Below are positions 1 through 9,990 of a DNA stretch of 64,000 nucleotides, piece by piece. The position numbers and the translations under genes were made by a program. The stretch's first letter is position 1, and each line of letters starts with the position of its first letter. The stretch covers positions 329,045,960 through 329,109,959 of the forward strand of contig OW240913.1 in assembly GCA_933207985.1 (NCBI GenBank). The letters run 5' to 3'. Below the pieces are notes generated by a model, which was not told the origin of the DNA, did not search any database, and was given only the letters and a program-made list of their open reading frames with translations. This stretch comes from Pelobates cultripes (Eukaryota; Chordata; Amphibia; Anura; Pelobatidae).

Positions 1-47
1 AAGACGGGCTTGTTGATAACGTGGCAGAATGGGAAACAAAGATCAAT

Positions 48-309
48 ATACAAAGAGCACATAGTCTTAAAATAGAGGGACAAAGGTTTAAAAATAATAT
101 CAGGAAGTATTACTTTAGTGGATGCATGGAATAGCCTTCCAGCTGAAGTGGTAGAGGTTAACACAGTAAAGGAGTTTAAGCATGCGTGGGATAGGCATAA
201 GACTATCCTAACTATAAGATAAGGCCAGGGACTAATGAAAATATTTAGAAAATTGGGCAGACTAGATGGTTCTTATCTGCCGTCACATTCTATGTTTCTA
301 TGTTTCTAA
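48..309 (+). mobile_element. CR1-type LINE 3' end fragment
   Basis: The sequence closely matches the 3' part of the CR1 copy at 49265-49885, including the coding end (VDAWNSLPAEVVEVNTVKEF) and the terminal 8-bp repeat TATGTTTC typical of CR1 3' ends. Compared with that copy, about 11 bp are missing near position 117, which breaks the reading frame. It is a 5'-truncated dead copy. Bases 1-47 before it do not match the other copy and are unassigned. Confidence 0.85.
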
Positions 310-951
310 TATACTGGAATCAAAACAAATAAAATGTTAATTTAGTACCCAAGGAGTCTACTAAGAGCTGCATTGTCTTACTTGATAGTTTTAATAGTGG
401 ACAGTTGATATTTTTGTCCATGGACACAGGCTAAGAGAATACCTGTTTAACTTGATTTTTTATAGAGGTTCTGTCTCATCCACATGATGGCTCAATTTGT
501 GTTAGTGTACAGGGTTTATTAGTGGTCTTGAGCATGCAAGGAGCCTGAAGTGTGTTTTGGTAATTTGTTGTATACATAGCATCAGAGGTTCAATTACTTT
601 GTCCGGTGTTTTTATATTAATGTGGTTCCTTAAGGTCTGTGATTTTGTGTCAGGGTTTGAATTTGCAGTTTGTGCGTCTCGCAGAATGCAGAGACCACTT
701 TCTTTGTATGTCGTAGAATAGGATTGTCCACATTGTCCACATCCAATGGCAAGAGACTCAATACAGTTATTTACCAATGGAAATTAAGGGAATGAAAGGG
801 ACAAGGGTGTTAGAAATGGAAAAACGTATGCATAAATGAGAAGAAAGCATTTGGATTGGAAACAAAAGTGAAGTTTAGTATGGAGGGACGTTGAGTTCTC
901 CAAATGTTTATTAGATTAGGTGTAATGATAAATTGTGATAATTTCTGAAGG
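310..951. other. Unassigned AT-rich sequence
   Basis: I see no gene, RNA or clear repeat between the CR1 tail and the target duplication of the hAT element that starts at 960. Confidence 0.5.
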
Positions 952-1259
952 GTTAGAGATAGTGATGTCGCGAACCCGAAATTTTCCCCCGAAACGCCAT
1001 TGACTTCAATGGGGAGGCGAATTTTAAAACACACAGGGACTCTTTCTGGCCACAATAGGGATGGAAAAGTTGTTTCAAGGGGACTAACACCTGGACTGTG
1101 GCATGCCGGAGGGGGATCCATGGCAAAACTCCCATGGAAAATTACACAGTTGATACAGAGTCTGGTTTTAATCCATAAAGGGCAGAAATCACCTAACATT
1201 CCTAAATCACAATCATTATGGATTGACACCTGACATATGACATATTGACACCTTGACAT

Positions 1260-1545
1260 ATGGATTGACACCTGTCCTCAGAGCCCCTGATGCACACGGA
1301 CACAGAGCAGAATAGAGACTGGTCCCCCTACATAGGGTCACTTGGCAGATATGGATTGACACCCGTCCTAAGGATCCCTGATACACACTGACACAGAGCA
1401 GAATAGGGACTGTTCCTCCTAAATAGGGTCACTTGGCAGATATGGATTGACACCTGTCCTCAGAGACCATGATACACACTGACACAGAGCAGAATAGGGA
1501 CTGTTCCCCCTACATCGGGTCACTTGGCAGATATGGATTGACACC
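1260..1545. repeat. 91-bp tandem repeat inside the hAT element
   Basis: ATGGATTGACACC recurs at 1260, 1351, 1442 and 1533, a strict 91-bp period. Each unit also carries ACACAGAGCAGAATAG and GGGTCACTTGGCAGAT. Shorter partial units precede it at about 1217-1259. It is noncoding. Confidence 0.9.
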
Positions 1546-1952
1546 TTGTTACAAACTGCTATTTGTAACGGCCCTTTAAATGGCAAATTGCCCTGCTTCC
1601 CTGGGTTGTGGAGAAGCCTACTTGCCAGCCTCCTCCTGCATGACTATGGCCCCTGGGAGATTGTGAAAATGTATGCACTTTTATTTGGTGTGTATGGCCC
1701 TTTAAGACTGTCGGTGGGCATATTGGGGCTTATGGACTCCTTATGTGACTGGTGCTGGCCCTTTAAACACCTTTTTTGGGACATCAGGAAGATTGGGACA
1801 CTGCCCCTTTAAGGCCGTGTCCCCAGACTTGTTGGGGACACGGCCCCTTTAAGACGGTGTCCCCTGTGTCCCCATACCTGGTGCAAACCCTTTGTGCCTG
1901 CCTTGCTATTTCCCACTTGGTTCAGTAAATGGGAAATTATTTCAGTTGCAGA

Positions 1953-2057
1953 GACTAAGTCCCATTCGGCGATGGGACTTAGTCTTTTTTTCAGCCGTTT
2001 TTTTCAGCCTTATTTCAGTTGCAGAGACTAAGTCCCATTCGGCGATGGGACTTAGTC
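1953..2057. repeat. Duplicated perfect hairpin
   Basis: GACTAAGTCCCAT and its exact complement ATGGGACTTAGTC flank a 6-base TCGGCG loop at 1953-1984. The whole hairpin recurs at 2026-2057 after a 73-bp shift, each copy preceded by TTTCAGTTGCAGA and followed by a T run. The two identical 13-bp-stem hairpins are the strongest local secondary structure in the hAT interior. Function is unknown. Confidence 0.85.
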
Positions 2058-2369
2058 GTTTTTTCAGCCTGAAATAGACCGACCTCACAGCCCAAATCTA
2101 TGGAACTGTTTTGGGCAGGAAAATGTGCTTGCGGTCGGTCATAAAGGGACCTCCAGCTAACTTTTTAACCCCTGGATGGATTTGGCTGATTTTTGGTTAT
2201 GTTTATGTTTAAGTGTGCTGATTCCAAATATGTAATTATGAAGATGGGATGTGTAGTTTTAAAGTTACAGGGAATGGCTAAAAACTGTATTTTTACTGCC
2301 TGTGTTTAATTATGTTAATCTCTTCCCAAACGTCATTTCGTTCAAAGTGGAGAGAATGTTAAAAAAATA

Positions 2370-2460
2370 TATTTTTGTTCGAGTGTGAGAAATGCTTTTC
2401 AGCCGCTTCTAATCTTAAGCATCATTTGAGGAGCCATACAGGAGAGAAACCTTATTTGTG
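2370..2460 (+). pseudogene. Captured C2H2 zinc-finger fragment
   Basis: On the plus strand one finger can be read: YFCS, then in the next frame ECEKCFSAASNLKHHLRSH followed by the linker TGEKPY. Both zinc cysteines and both histidines are present, but a one-base deletion near 2381 separates the first cysteine from the rest. An in-frame stop follows where the ~170-bp tandem array begins. Just upstream (2325-2360) a degraded SGE-like linker suggests part of a preceding finger. KRAB-type zinc-finger genes have many such fingers joined by TGEKPY linkers. The likely origin is a host zinc-finger exon picked up by the hAT element. It is too short and broken to make a protein. Confidence 0.8.
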
Positions 2461-3453
2461 GTGTGTTTAGTATTGTTCTGATCAGTTTATCACCTTCCGC
2501 TGCTCCTATCAGTGGACGGTATATGGCAGCTTTACTTAGGAACTGCATACCTGGGACCCGAGCAGTCACTGCTCAACAGGCGACAACATTTGTCCCTGAA
2601 ACCATCCTGACATTCTGTACAATTTGTATGGATATGGCAGTGATTTCTGTAACAGGGAGATGGAAGAAGATGCTTGGTCGTCCTTAATTCAAATTTGGGC
2701 ACTGCGCCGTCAAGCTAATGTGCCACCAGATAGGAGTGGTGTGTTTAGCAGTATTACCTGATCAGTTAATACCTTCCTACGCTCCTATCAGTGGTCGTGT
2801 ACACCTGCATTGATTTTGTAACAGGAGATGGAAGAAGAGGCCACGGTCTTCTTACTGCAAATTTGGGGCACTGCGCGGTCAAGCTAATGTGACACCAGAT
2901 AGGAGTGGTGTGTTTAGTACTATTTTTATCAGTTTAATACCTTCCGCTGTCCTATCAGTGGACGGTACACGCATTGATTTTGTAACAGGGAGATGGAAGA
3001 AGAGGCTTACACGTCCCTTCTTACTGCAAATTTGGGGCACTGGCGCTGTCAGTTAATGTGACACCAGATAGAGTGGTGTGTTTAGTATTGTTCTTGATCA
3101 GTTTCTTCCCTTCCTCGCCTCCCATCAGTGGTCGGGTACACGGCATTGATTTTTGTAACAGGGAGATGGAAGAAGAGGCTTGGTCGGTCCTCTTACTGCA
3201 AATTTGGGGCACTGCGCGGTCAAGCTAATGTGACACCAGATAGGAGTGGTGCGTTTAGTATTGTTCTGATCAGTTTAATACCTTCCACGTCTCCTATCAG
3301 TGGTCGTGTACACGGCATTGATTTTTGTAACAGGGAGATGGAAGAAGAGGCTTGGTCGGTCCTCTTACTGCAAATTTGGGGCACTGCGCGGTCAAGCTAA
3401 TGACACCAGATAGGAGTGGAGTGTTTAGTACTATTTTTATCAGTTTAATACCT
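2460..3453. repeat. ~170-bp tandem array in the hAT element
   Basis: The motif GTGTTTAGTA or a close variant recurs at about 2462, 2740, 2908, 3078, 3249 and 3420. Later copies are ~170 bp apart. The first is 278 bp because it keeps about 110-130 bp lost from the others. Each unit contains CTCCTATCAGTGG, GGGAGATGGAAGAAG and GGCACTGCGC. The array runs into the N gap. Confidence 0.9.
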
Positions 3454-3553
3454 NNNNNNNNNNNNNNNNNNNNNNNNNNNNNNNNNNNNNNNNNNNNNNN
3501 NNNNNNNNNNNNNNNNNNNNNNNNNNNNNNNNNNNNNNNNNNNNNNNNNNNNN
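3454..3553. other. Assembly gap (100 N)
   Basis: Exactly 100 N, the conventional length for a gap of unknown size. It falls at the boundary of two tandem arrays, so the true length may differ. Confidence 1.
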
Positions 3554-3570
3554 TTGTTTTAACTAGTTTC

Positions 3571-3965
3571 ATTGTGACACCAGATGTAATTGGTGGCACT
3601 GACTGGGGGAAATGGGCACAGTATGCACTGTGAGCCTGACACAGAAGCTGGCAGCAGTGGCAGACAACCGACTGCTATTCAATCTATAACAGTGAAAAAA
3701 GTTTTTTGTTTTTAAATCCAAGCTATTGTGACACCAGATGTAATTGGTGGCACTGACTGGGGAAATGGGCACAGTATGCACTGTGAGCCTGACACAGAAG
3801 CTGGCAGCAGTGGCAGACAACTGACTGCTATTCAATCTATAACAGTGAAAAAAGTTTTTTGTTTTTAAATCCAAGCTATTGTGACACCAGATGTAATTGG
3901 TGGCACTGACTGGGGAAATGGGCACTGTGAGCCTGACACAGAAGCTGGCAGCAGTGGCAGACAAC
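3571..3965. repeat. ~153-bp tandem array in the hAT element
   Basis: ATTGTGACACCAGATG recurs at 3571, 3725 and 3878 (153-154 bp period, about 2.6 copies). It shares GTGACACCAGAT with the ~170-bp array on the other side of the gap, so the two arrays probably share an origin. Confidence 0.9.
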
Positions 3966-4452
3966 TAAGTGCATTTACATTACATAGAAAAAAAAAATCA
4001 AAAAAAAGCATACCCTTATCCCTAACCTAGCTATGCTTTTCCCTATCTTATGAACAGCAGCTACACTTTCCCTCCTCTTACTAAGCATGCAGCTTGAGAA
4101 TGAATCTAAAATGGATGCTGTCCAGTAGGTGGGAGGGTCTGCTAGGGAGGCTGTGCTGCTAATTGGCTGGAATGTGTCTGCTGACTGTGAGGTACAGGGT
4201 CAAAGTTTACTCAATGATGACGAATAGGGGGCGGGTCGAACCGCGCATATGTTCGCCCGCCGTGGCGAACGCGAACATGCTATGTTCGCCAGGAACCGTT
4301 CGCCAGCGAACCGTTCGGTACATCACTAGTTAGAGAATGCACAACATATCTGGTGATAATCAATTGTTGGTAACTAATGGTTTTCATGTCACCTCTGATT
4401 AGCAGATGAGATAGAGCTAGTCAACATGTGAAGTTCAAAAGCACAGGCTAAA

Positions 4453-4491
4453 AATTGTAGCTTATACTAGCTTTAGTGTAACTATAATCTT
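4453..4491. repeat. DIRS terminal extension, left end (old copy)
   Basis: This stretch lies outside the left ITR and is matched, with one mismatch, by the reverse complement of the centre of the ICR. Such an extension at only one end is a known DIRS-1 trait. It sets the left boundary of the element. Confidence 0.75.
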
Positions 4492-4640
4492 AATTTTATT
4501 AATGACAGGAGGCGAATATTTGCTTAAGTCTCTCTTTACTAGAACTCCACAGCAGCACATTAACATAGAGATAAAAACACCAGAGACAAAAAAATCAGGA
4601 ATCTATAAAAGGCTTCTCCCAACTAACTATTTCCTCTTTC
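4492..4640 (+). repeat. DIRS left inverted terminal repeat (old copy)
   Basis: It is inverted relative to 9991-10143. Shared landmarks are ACAGCAGCACATTAACATAG, CTATAAAAGGCTTCTCCC and TTTCCTCTTTC. The outer ~20 bp differ slightly between the two ITRs (AATGACAGGAGGCGAA versus AGCATGCCAGGAGGCTTC), and the ICR reproduces both versions. Confidence 0.85.
4604..4611 (+). promoter_or_regulatory. TATA box in left DIRS ITR
   Basis: TATAAAAG lies about 30 bp inside the inner edge of the ITR and points into the element. The same motif sits in the right ITR facing the genes. Inference: a core promoter carried by the ITR. Confidence 0.55.
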
Positions 4641-5075
4641 ACGCTGCGACAAATAAAGAACATGAACAATACACCACAAATACAATAACAGGAGAAACAA
4701 ACATAACATAACGATGAATGCCATCCAAAATTGAAACCGTGGAACCAGTGAGTGGAGCCTTGACCTTTATCCTGTAGAGTAGTCGGATCTAAGAACTGTA
4801 GCCAAACCATTAAACTGAAACGAGATAAACAGAGTCGAAAACACTGATTAACGAATGAAATGTACTGATAAAACATGAATACCCATCGTAAATACTGACA
4901 GTATAATATCCCAGATAGTGAGAAAACCTGAATCCCCATCATAAAATACTGATGGTACCATATCTCAGATAAACCCCAACTCCCCCAGATAACCAACCTA
5001 GCCCAGGAGACCAGGTGAATAAACAACAAGTCAGTCAAACCAACAAACAACAAGGGGAGGGAGAAACTGGGAGGG

Positions 5076-5175
5076 AAATATTCGCCTCCTGTCATTAATA
5101 AAATTAAGATTATAGTTACACTAAAGCTAGTATAATCTACAATTTTATAGCATGACAGGAGGCTTCATATTTGCT
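5076..5175. repeat. DIRS internal complementary region (old copy)
   Basis: It reads as the reverse complement of the left ITR end, then the left extension, then the right ITR end (...CTACAATTTTATAGCATGACAGGAGGC). It thus encodes the head-to-tail junction of the circular intermediate. It has one A/C mismatch to the left extension and one G/T mismatch to the right end. Confidence 0.85.
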
Positions 5176-5620
5176 ATTTTAACGCTCGGACAGCAAAGAC
5201 CAAAGAAACATGATCCGCCGTACCAACCTAAACTCTGCGAAGATAGCTCCTCGTAACCGGCAGGAAAGCGTACGATGTCTTGGAGAAAAACGCCCGCCAT
5301 GTCGGTACCTGAAGTCGCCGTGTTACAGACTGAAGTGAACCGAAAAAACCTATACGCTCCACCAATGCCAACCACAACCAAGCGGTACAAGAAGGGCGAG
5401 AAAAAGGGAAGAACCATTTAAAGAAACGGTGACGTCGAACACCGCCTAAAGGTGGGAGCGCTACCAAAGTAAGAATATGACCCTCAGGTCCGACTAAGGC
5501 TGATAGACAACTAAGGTCCGAACCACTGAACCCATCTGAAAGAAGAACAAGGTATAATAACGGAAATAAATCCAGAATCAGTGAATGGGCAAAACCCAAC
5601 AAAACCCACCATAAGAGCAT
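5170..5620 (-). pseudogene. Tyrosine recombinase relic (DIRS)
   Basis: Fragments in more than one frame align by eye with the intact recombinase at 21454-23244. LVLLSDGFSGSDLSCL matches LCLLSCKRVSDVRALD, with the catalytic Arg lost. TSVCNTATSGTDMAGVFLQD matches HSVRGAMASKA...EDILKA, with the His and Arg of HxxR lost. The position just before the ICR fits the DIRS gene order. It is clearly inactive. Confidence 0.65.
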
Positions 5621-5826
5621 GACAAAAATGTGTGTACCCCCTGGTGAGATGAATACCTATCCTCAGGAATCGTAAAGGGAATTCTAAGCAGAGCGAGGTC
5701 CGCTGACAACAGTCGTACGCGCTACCTAATCTAATTAATATGGCAGTTCCCTGTAATAAAGTGACCGAACAATACCCGAACCCTGTAAAAGCGGTAGCAA
5801 AATCAGGAGATCCGTACCAGACCCAA

Positions 5827-6056
5827 CTACGTCAGGGTCGCCACAATCCCCGAGATCAAAGGAGCAAGGGTCCAGGGAATCCAGGAACTAGGTTCGACTC
5901 TGCCGAAGCGGAGATCATATTTCCAAAGTACCAGCAGACCGAGGCACCTGTAGAAAGGTCCTGAGACCAAACAAACGGAGGAGACTCGTCCTCGTCTCCG
6001 TGTCGAACACTCCTGGAGGGAAGCGTCCATTGCTGAGCAAACGGGTCCGTCATCAA
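5827..6056 (-). pseudogene. Possible DIRS methylase-like domain relic
   Basis: The minus strand reads MISASAESNLVPGF, resembling VDLFASRLNTQLPQF in the RT-RNase H-methylase protein of the younger DIRS element, and lies in the expected place between RNase H and recombinase. The rest is too mutated to follow. The intervening 6060-6720 should hold the RT/RNase H relic, but I could not align it convincingly. Confidence 0.35.
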
Positions 6057-6721
6057 GCCGAACTGGTCGGGGTCTAATGGGTCCTCCTCCGTGGACTAAA
6101 CTCTTGACGCTGGGTCCTCCCAGAGAAAACTATTCCATACGTACGAGAACTCGGGCAGAGGAGAGCGTAGGAGGCACCCCCTTGCATCCAATCCGCCCTC
6201 CAAGACTCCACTCCTTGAGATGTAGAGGTGGTCGATATTTCCCTGGTTGAAAACGAAATACAGGGACTCGAACAAGGGAAAACGCAGGGAGCTTCTGACT
6301 TTTCGGTCTTGGAGGTACCTCGCATGGGGTCCGGCAAGCCCGTCCAGGGAGACCGTACAGCAAGATGTCCTATATCGATGAAGAGTCGCGTCCGGGTCCC
6401 AACGCGTGGAAAACGAGAAAGATCTCTTCAGATAGTTCTGATATTCCTGAATGTCCTCAATTCCTCCCAACCTGCCAACCATGAATATACGTTCAATCGT
6501 AGACTCGTGCTGGGACTCCGAGGGGCTCAGATCCCTTTATTCCAAGCACCTCCAGCGGTCCAAATTGCATTTAGGATAGGGTCGTCTGCCACCGCAGACT
6601 CTGGGCCCCATCTGGGATGTCATCCGAAAGTGGAGGCAAGTGTGAAATTCCGGGTCAAAGGTATGGGTTGGAGCTGAGATAAGACTCCGTCAAGTATTCC
6701 CATGTAAAAAAGGACACATCT

Positions 6722-7187
6722 TATACTTTCTCATATGTTCCGCTAGCACAACTCACTCGTGTAGCGGAGAACAATCGGCTTGCCAGTGCGGACTTAATAG
6801 TATAGGCACTGCAGTGGGCCGCACTCAGGATCTCCTGAATACTAGACAGGTGCTTAACCAGCAAAACGGCAGTGCCACATCGCGGTCTAAGTCTGGGTTT
6901 GCGGCTACTTTGTTCGGGAGCTCGGCTAGGAATACCGCTCGAATTATCCGTCGGGCTTCTCAAGCCAGCGGTCTATGTGCCCAGAAATGCACCGATGGTG
7001 CTAGGTGATCGGGCAGAGACCATTCCAAAGAAACCAGGTGAGCAATGGATCGAGGGTCGAACAGGGGTTCATTTAAGGCGATCCACGAGACGACCTCTTC
7101 TTCCACGGTCGTCGGGGCCCCTGTGGTGGACTTTGTTCTACATCTCATGGTGCCACTAGGGGCCGTCATCATAATCCACACCCCCAT
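6722..7187 (-). pseudogene. DIRS gag relic
   Basis: On the minus strand NEPLFDPRSIAHLVSLEWSL aligns with KEVPLFDPDNLRHPRSAEWE of the younger gag at 24250-25704, followed after a stop by LAELPNKVAANPDLD against IIPDAVAKTPEVDPQ. An acidic stretch upstream (EGEDNGGVDYDDGP) matches the acidic segment of the younger gag. Stops and frameshifts make it non-functional. Confidence 0.65.
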
Positions 7188-7344
7188 TGTCCTCTCCCTC
7201 TGAGGGGAACTGGTCCACCCGCCATTCAGCTAGGGCGGCCATGGTGGTGGTGGGGGGGGTTACGGGGACCTTCACCCCAGCTCCACATAGGCAGTGTCAT
7301 CTGGCCATCAAGGCCGATCGTATCCGGGCTACACATTTCTAATC

Positions 7345-7736
7345 TTTCCGGGCGTCTGGTTCCGGGCCTTCACCCTACCCGTAGTGCTTATGCGCCCTTG
7401 CCTGCTCTCCACTCGGAGAGTCTGACTCCTTCAAGTCATCTGCCTTTTTAAGAAGGTGGTCACTGCCACGTCCGGTGGTCATTGCCTCCCCCGCGCCATA
7501 AAGGCAGGGCCGTCAGGCCGATTGCAGAGGGGTTAGCCGCTCCTCAGAGTCTAATCTTTTTTTGGGAGCCTGGTTCAGGGCATTCACCCTTCCAGTAGCG
7601 CTCATGCGCACTTGCATGCTCTCCTCAAGGAGAGTCTGACTCATTCAAGTCACTGGTTCAGGGCCTTCACCCTTCCAGTAGCGCTTATGTGCCCTTGCCT
7701 GCTCTCCTCTAGGAGAGTCAAACTCATTCAAGTCCC
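7345..7736. repeat. ~85-bp diverged repeats
   Basis: Three copies of a unit with GGGCCTTCACCCT, TAGCGCTTATG-like, CCTTGCCTGCTCTCC and GAGAGTCTGACT-like blocks lie at about 7345-7440, 7566-7652 and 7653-7736. The last two are adjacent. No coding potential was recognised. Confidence 0.7.
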
Positions 7737-8024
7737 CTGCCATTTTAAAGGTGGGCCCTGTAGCGTTATGCTCCTGATAAGCTTAATGGAGGACCCTGGC
7801 TGAAGCCTACTGCCACAGTAATCATTGTCTGCGCTGTTAACCCAGATAAGGGTTCTCCTGTGCAGCGGTCCCAGGCAAAGCGACCTCAAGGAGTATAGAG
7901 GACAAGTGTCACCGGCAGGGAGATAGGGGCAGCACCCTATAAAGTGACCGAGGCAAGCTGGCCAGCGCATGTAATGCACAAGCGTGAGTATGTGACAGTA
8001 GGCTTGGCATGCAGCCATTCTGGC

Positions 8025-8170
8025 ACAGACAGAACAGGCCAAATCAATGGGGCACAGACAAAGCAGGCCAATCAATGGGGCACAGACAAAGCAGGCCAAT
8101 CAATGGGGCACAGGCAGATCAGGCCAATCAGTAAGGCATGGACAAAGCCGGCCAAGTCCTGGGGCACAGA
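8025..8170. repeat. ~27-bp minisatellite
   Basis: Units of the form GGGCACAGACAAAGCAGGCC plus AATCAAT recur about five times, degenerating to the right. Confidence 0.85.
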
Positions 8171-8284
8171 CAAGTCAGGACCTTCAGAGATGTACAGGTG
8201 AGGAACTGTGCATTCCATTCTTCCAATAAAATGTACCTTTCGCTCTTCAGATAAGATGTACATAACACTTCTTCAGATTAATAG

Positions 8285-8870
8285 CACATAACACACTTCT
8301 GTGTAACTGTAATTAACACTCTTCTGTGTAACTGTATGTAACCTTCTTCTGTGTAACTGTAATTAACACTCTTCTGTGTAACTGTACGTAACCTTCTTCT
8401 GTGTAACTGTACATAACATCCTTCTGTGTAAACATACAATACTTTCTTCTGTGTAACCGTACCTAACGCTCTTCTGTGTAACAGAACATAACACTCTTCT
8501 GTGTAACTGTACATAACTCTTCTGTGTAACTGTACATAGTATATTACTGTGTAACTGTACATAGCGTTCTCCTGTGTAACTGTACATAGTATATTACTGT
8601 GTAACTGTACATAGCGTTCTCCTGTGTAACTGTACATTGTCTTCTACTGTGTAACTCTACATAACGTTCTCCTGTGTAACTATACATAGCCTTCTACTGT
8701 GTAACTGTACATAGCGTTCTCCTGTGTAACTGTACATAGCATTCTTCTGTGTAACTGTACATAGTATATTACTCTGTAACTGTACATAGCCGTTTACTGT
8801 GTAACTGTAGATAGCATTCTCCTGTGTGACTGTACCTAGCATTTCATTGTGTAACTGTAGATAATGCACT
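8285..8870. repeat. ~25-bp minisatellite, about two dozen units
   Basis: The unit is close to CTGTGTAACTGTACATAGC plus a CTTCT or TTCTCC spacer. The left half favours TAACNNTCTTCTG and the right half TAGCGTTCTCCTG, with higher-order pairing near 8520-8640. Because the unit is close to 24 bp the minus strand stays open for over 100 codons, but this reflects repeat structure, not a gene. Confidence 0.95.
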
Positions 8871-9289
8871 TCAGTTAAATAGTGCCTGACACTCCGTAAA
8901 TAGTGAACTTGCATATTGAGTACACCTGTAGTCAGGGAACTCACCAACTGAGTTACCTCACAAGAGGTGCTCCATTGGTCAATATGATAAAACAGAGCGC
9001 TGCAAGCAATCATCTGAACAAACAAAAAGTGGGGGGGATGAGTATAAGTGGTAACACTGCCAGCTGTGCCTGTAACCCTTGAGGGGTTGTGCACAGCTCT
9101 ATATAGCATGCCTGTGATCTATATCATCCACTATGGTCCCCAGTAGCCTAACCTGCCAGCCACATGGGGCACAAAGCCAGGACAGCCTGAGGGTGCAATG
9201 CGCCCAAGTCATAGCTGAGTTCCAGTCAAAGCTACAGCACATGTGTCTGCCATCGACAGAACTAATGCGGTAAGTCTGGTAACTGGCCG
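8871..9289. other. Unassigned sequence within the old DIRS element
   Basis: I see no gene or repeat. It may be DIRS 5' leader or sequence inserted between the leader and gag. Confidence 0.4.
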
Positions 9290-9660
9290 GCCGCGCCCCC
9301 ACCCGACCACGCGGTCGCGTGGAAGTGGATGATCAGGGCCGCTGCACTGCATGGGAAGATAACCCCCCACCCATGCCGCGGGAGCAGTTATATTGCGAGC
9401 GGAAGCGTGGGTCAGGTGAGGGGTGGGAGCAGAGGATCTCGCTCAGCGGGCAGAGCCGGCGGGCGTGGTCCAAAACGTAGGACTGCCGGAGTCTTACTCC
9501 AGGGTCCCAGCGGTCGGCAACGGAAAGCGGTCGGAGGACCGCTTTCCGGCGGCCGCAAAACGGATGAAAAGTGAAGGGGGCAAAGCCACCCGGAAAAGGA
9601 AAATGCAGAAACGTCATAAGAGAAAATACATCCCTACAGCAAAAAAGTAGGGACAGAAAA
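9290..9660 (-). other. GC-rich DIRS 5' leader (old copy)
   Basis: GC-rich sequence just inside the right ITR occupies the same place as the GC-rich leader of the younger DIRS element (25860-26200). A near-perfect hairpin at 9521-9548 has arms GGAAAGCGGTC and GACCGCTTTCC. No ORF of known type. Confidence 0.45.
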
Positions 9661-9900
9661 TACAATCTAAATAAATAAATCATAATGGCAGTAGGAAGGT
9701 AAACACATTCTAAACAAATAAATCCCTGCAGCCATAAGAAGGTAGATGCAGAAAAACAGAGTAAATAAATCAAGCAATCACTACATCACTAAGCAGGTAT
9801 GTGTAGAAAATACAGTATAGCTAAATAAATCAATCACTAGAGCACTAAGAATGTAGATGCAGAAAATACCCTCTAAACAAATAAATCAATACAGTAATAT
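9660..9900. repeat. ~60-65-bp tandem repeats
   Basis: Blocks such as TAAATAAATCA, ACTAAGNANGTAGATGCAGAAAATAC recur three to four times between the GC-rich leader and the right ITR. Confidence 0.7.
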
Positions 9901-9990
9901 AAACATATAAATACAGTACAATATCCACAACCACCCATATATAACAGGAGGCAGTGGTACTCTGACCAGTACTGACTGCGGAGCAGCAAA

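Larger units (their letters stand above)
960..4328. mobile_element. Large non-autonomous hAT element
   Basis: The ends read TAGTGATGTC... and ...GTACATCACTA, and the element is flanked by a perfect 8-bp duplication GTTAGAGA at 952-959 and 4329-4336. Eight-base duplications and short TAGTGATG-type terminal repeats are diagnostic of the hAT superfamily. No transposase remnant is visible, so it must have moved in trans. The interior is a mosaic of three tandem arrays, a duplicated hairpin and a zinc-finger fragment, with a 100-N gap. The last ~250 bp (about 4090-4328) match the right half of the small hAT MITE at 18684-19025, so the two belong to one family. Confidence 0.9.

Noticed and set aside
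1000..2700. Possible hAT transposase remnants in the 3.4-kb element
   Set aside because: Looked for an hAT C-terminal dimerisation motif or BED finger in all frames and saw none; only the C2H2 finger is recognisable.
4502..5095. Small ORFs in the left DIRS ITR region
   Set aside because: They lie in ITR and 3' noncoding DNA; no homology to the proteins of the intact DIRS element.
8278..9109. Long minus-strand open frames with repeated VQLHRR / TVTQ motifs, looking like a repeat protein
   Set aside because: They are produced by a ~25-bp DNA minisatellite; units vary in ways that follow DNA repeat drift, not codon conservation.
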